Source of the DNA: a virus
IMG/VR virus record: IMGVR_UViG_3300009528_000187
Coordinates: 1 to 46,974 of that record
Length of the DNA stretch: 46,974 nucleotides
Reading direction: 5' to 3' (one strand)
Part shown: piece by piece, positions 46,340-46,974 of the stretch
Layout: each line of letters begins with the position of its first letter
Position numbering within the stretch: position 1 is the stretch's first letter
Notes under the pieces: model-generated
What the model was told of the DNA's origin: nothing
Databases searched by the model: none
Seen by the model: only the letters and a program-made list of their open reading frames with translations
Translations under genes and position numbers: made by a program

Positions 46340-46974
46340 TATTTTTATAATAGCCGAGATTGGGATAAATCACAATGGCGATATAAAGATAGCCAAGCAA
46401 CTCATTGATATGGCTAAAGATTGTGGTTGCGATGCTGTAAAGTTTCAGAAGAGGACTATTGATAAGGTTTACACGCAAGAATTCCTTGACTCCCCCAGAG
46501 AAAGCCCTTGGGGAACTACGCAGAGAGAGCAGAAAGAGGGTTTGGAGTTCGGGCTAGATGAATATATGGAGATAGACAAATACTGCAAGAAGCGCAAGAT
46601 AGATTGGTTTGCCTCTGCTTGGGATATAGATAGCCAGTTCTTCTTAAAGCAATTTAATTTGAAGTATAACAAGGTTGCTTCAGCAATGATAGGCGACAAA
46701 GAACTCCTGCGTATGATAGCTAGAGAGGGGAAACATACTTTTATCTCACTAGGAAAAGCAACATCTGATGATAAATGCTTTACTACGGGTTTATTTGGTG
46801 TCCGTAATTGCCCATTCACTCTAATGCACTGCATACCCAAGTATCCCTGCCCTGATGATGATTGCAACTTAAAGCAGATACCGCTATTGAAGAAGATTTG
46901 GAAGTGTCCAGTGGGATACAGTAGCCACAATTCGGGCATTTTGCCCACTTCTCTTGCCGTGGCTCTGGGGGCAG
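46332..46974 (+). CDS. neuB: Sialic acid synthase family protein (NeuB/SpsE), 5' part
   Basis: N-terminal part of a 258-residue NeuB-type synthase completed at bases 3-257. The family condenses phosphoenolpyruvate with an N-acyl amino sugar (or its phosphate) to give a nonulosonic acid in the cytoplasm. Visible landmarks are the barrel start IAEIGINHNG (residues 8-16), VKFQKR (36-41) and HCIPKYP (167-172). The ATG overlaps the stop of the upstream glycosyltransferase by several bases, so the two are probably co-translated. The protein stops soon after the barrel and has no C-terminal SAF (antifreeze-like) domain, which usual NeuB proteins carry. Family assignment is firm; the substrate cannot be told. 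Confidence 0.9.
   Translation, partial: MNDIFIIAEIGINHNGDIKIAKQLIDMAKDCGCDAVKFQKRTIDKVYTQEFLDSPRESPWGTTQREQKEGLEFGLDEYMEIDKYCKKRKIDWFASAWDIDSQFFLKQFNLKYNKVASAMIGDKELLRMIAREGKHTFISLGKATSDDKCFTTGLFGVRNCPFTLMHCIPKYPCPDDDCNLKQIPLLKKIWKCPVGYSSHNSGILPTSLAVALGA
46852..46974. repeat. Terminal direct repeat, right copy
   Basis: Exact copy of bases 1-123. Joining the copies restores one uninterrupted neuB-like gene, which is internal proof that the ends belong together. Confidence 0.95.

Overview
The window looks like a complete, circularly permuted genome of a tailed double-stranded DNA phage, about 46.85 kb. Its first 123 bases are repeated exactly as its last 123, and the repeat lies inside one gene (a sialic-acid-synthase-type neuB), so the contig ends are an assembly cut rather than physical termini. 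Virion genes are present: small and large terminase, portal, scaffold, major capsid protein, a connector-like protein, fibre-like repeat proteins and a large beta-rich tail protein. No tape-measure protein, tail sheath or tail tube was recognised, so a short-tailed (podovirus-like) particle is favoured, by inference. Strong AGGAGG ribosome sites and a TTGACA-17-TATAGT promoter point to a bacterial host. The many zinc-ribbon miniproteins and the lack of a recognisable endolysin would fit a host without ordinary peptidoglycan, such as some Chloroflexota, but the host cannot be named from this sequence.

Layout. (1) 33.2-43.7 kb, rightward: small basic proteins, terminase, portal, two large virion-associated unknowns, scaffold and capsid. 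(2) 43.7 kb through the contig ends to 12.0 kb: a carbohydrate island of about 15 kb and some 20 genes. It holds NeuB and an SpsF-type cytidylyltransferase, a two-gene transketolase, a GHMP (HddA-like) sugar kinase, a sugar cupin, three radical-SAM enzymes (one with a probable B12 domain), a class IV aminotransferase, a DUF115/Maf-like protein, three glycosyltransferases (one fused to a methyltransferase) and two tandem methyltransferases. (3) 12.0-21.2 kb: connector and tail genes, with a second cupin and an HxGH nucleotidyltransferase embedded among them, ending at a terminator near 21.26 kb. (4) 21.5-30.55 kb: rightward accessory and replication genes, with HTH proteins, a YopX protein, a RecA-fold ATPase, a NinG-like nuclease, a compact C5-methyltransferase-like protein, a metallophosphoesterase and several zinc ribbons. 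(5) 30.68-32.3 kb: a leftward run of eight tiny genes, many with CxxC pairs, driven by a repeated promoter-like element. (6) 32.3-33.2 kb: a divergent, structure-rich control region.

How the parts may work together. The sugar island lies between the capsid and tail genes on the same strand, so it is probably expressed late. The simplest reading is that the phage makes an activated acidic or unusual sugar (NeuB plus SpsF, possibly a heptose-like branch from transketolase, kinase and nucleotidyltransferase), modifies it by radical-SAM, amination and methylation steps, and places it on the virion or host surface with its own transferases. The enzyme families are well supported. The product and target are inference.

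Regulation visible in the sequence includes four extended -10 promoters of the form TGNTATAATTRA, TATAAT boxes 6-7 nt before ATG codons that suggest leaderless mRNAs, a four-copy leftward element CATYATAGTTTAG, and several candidate structured RNAs, including a possible pseudoknot leader before the first tail-region gene. No DNA polymerase, primase, integrase, tRNA, CRISPR array or lysin was recognised.
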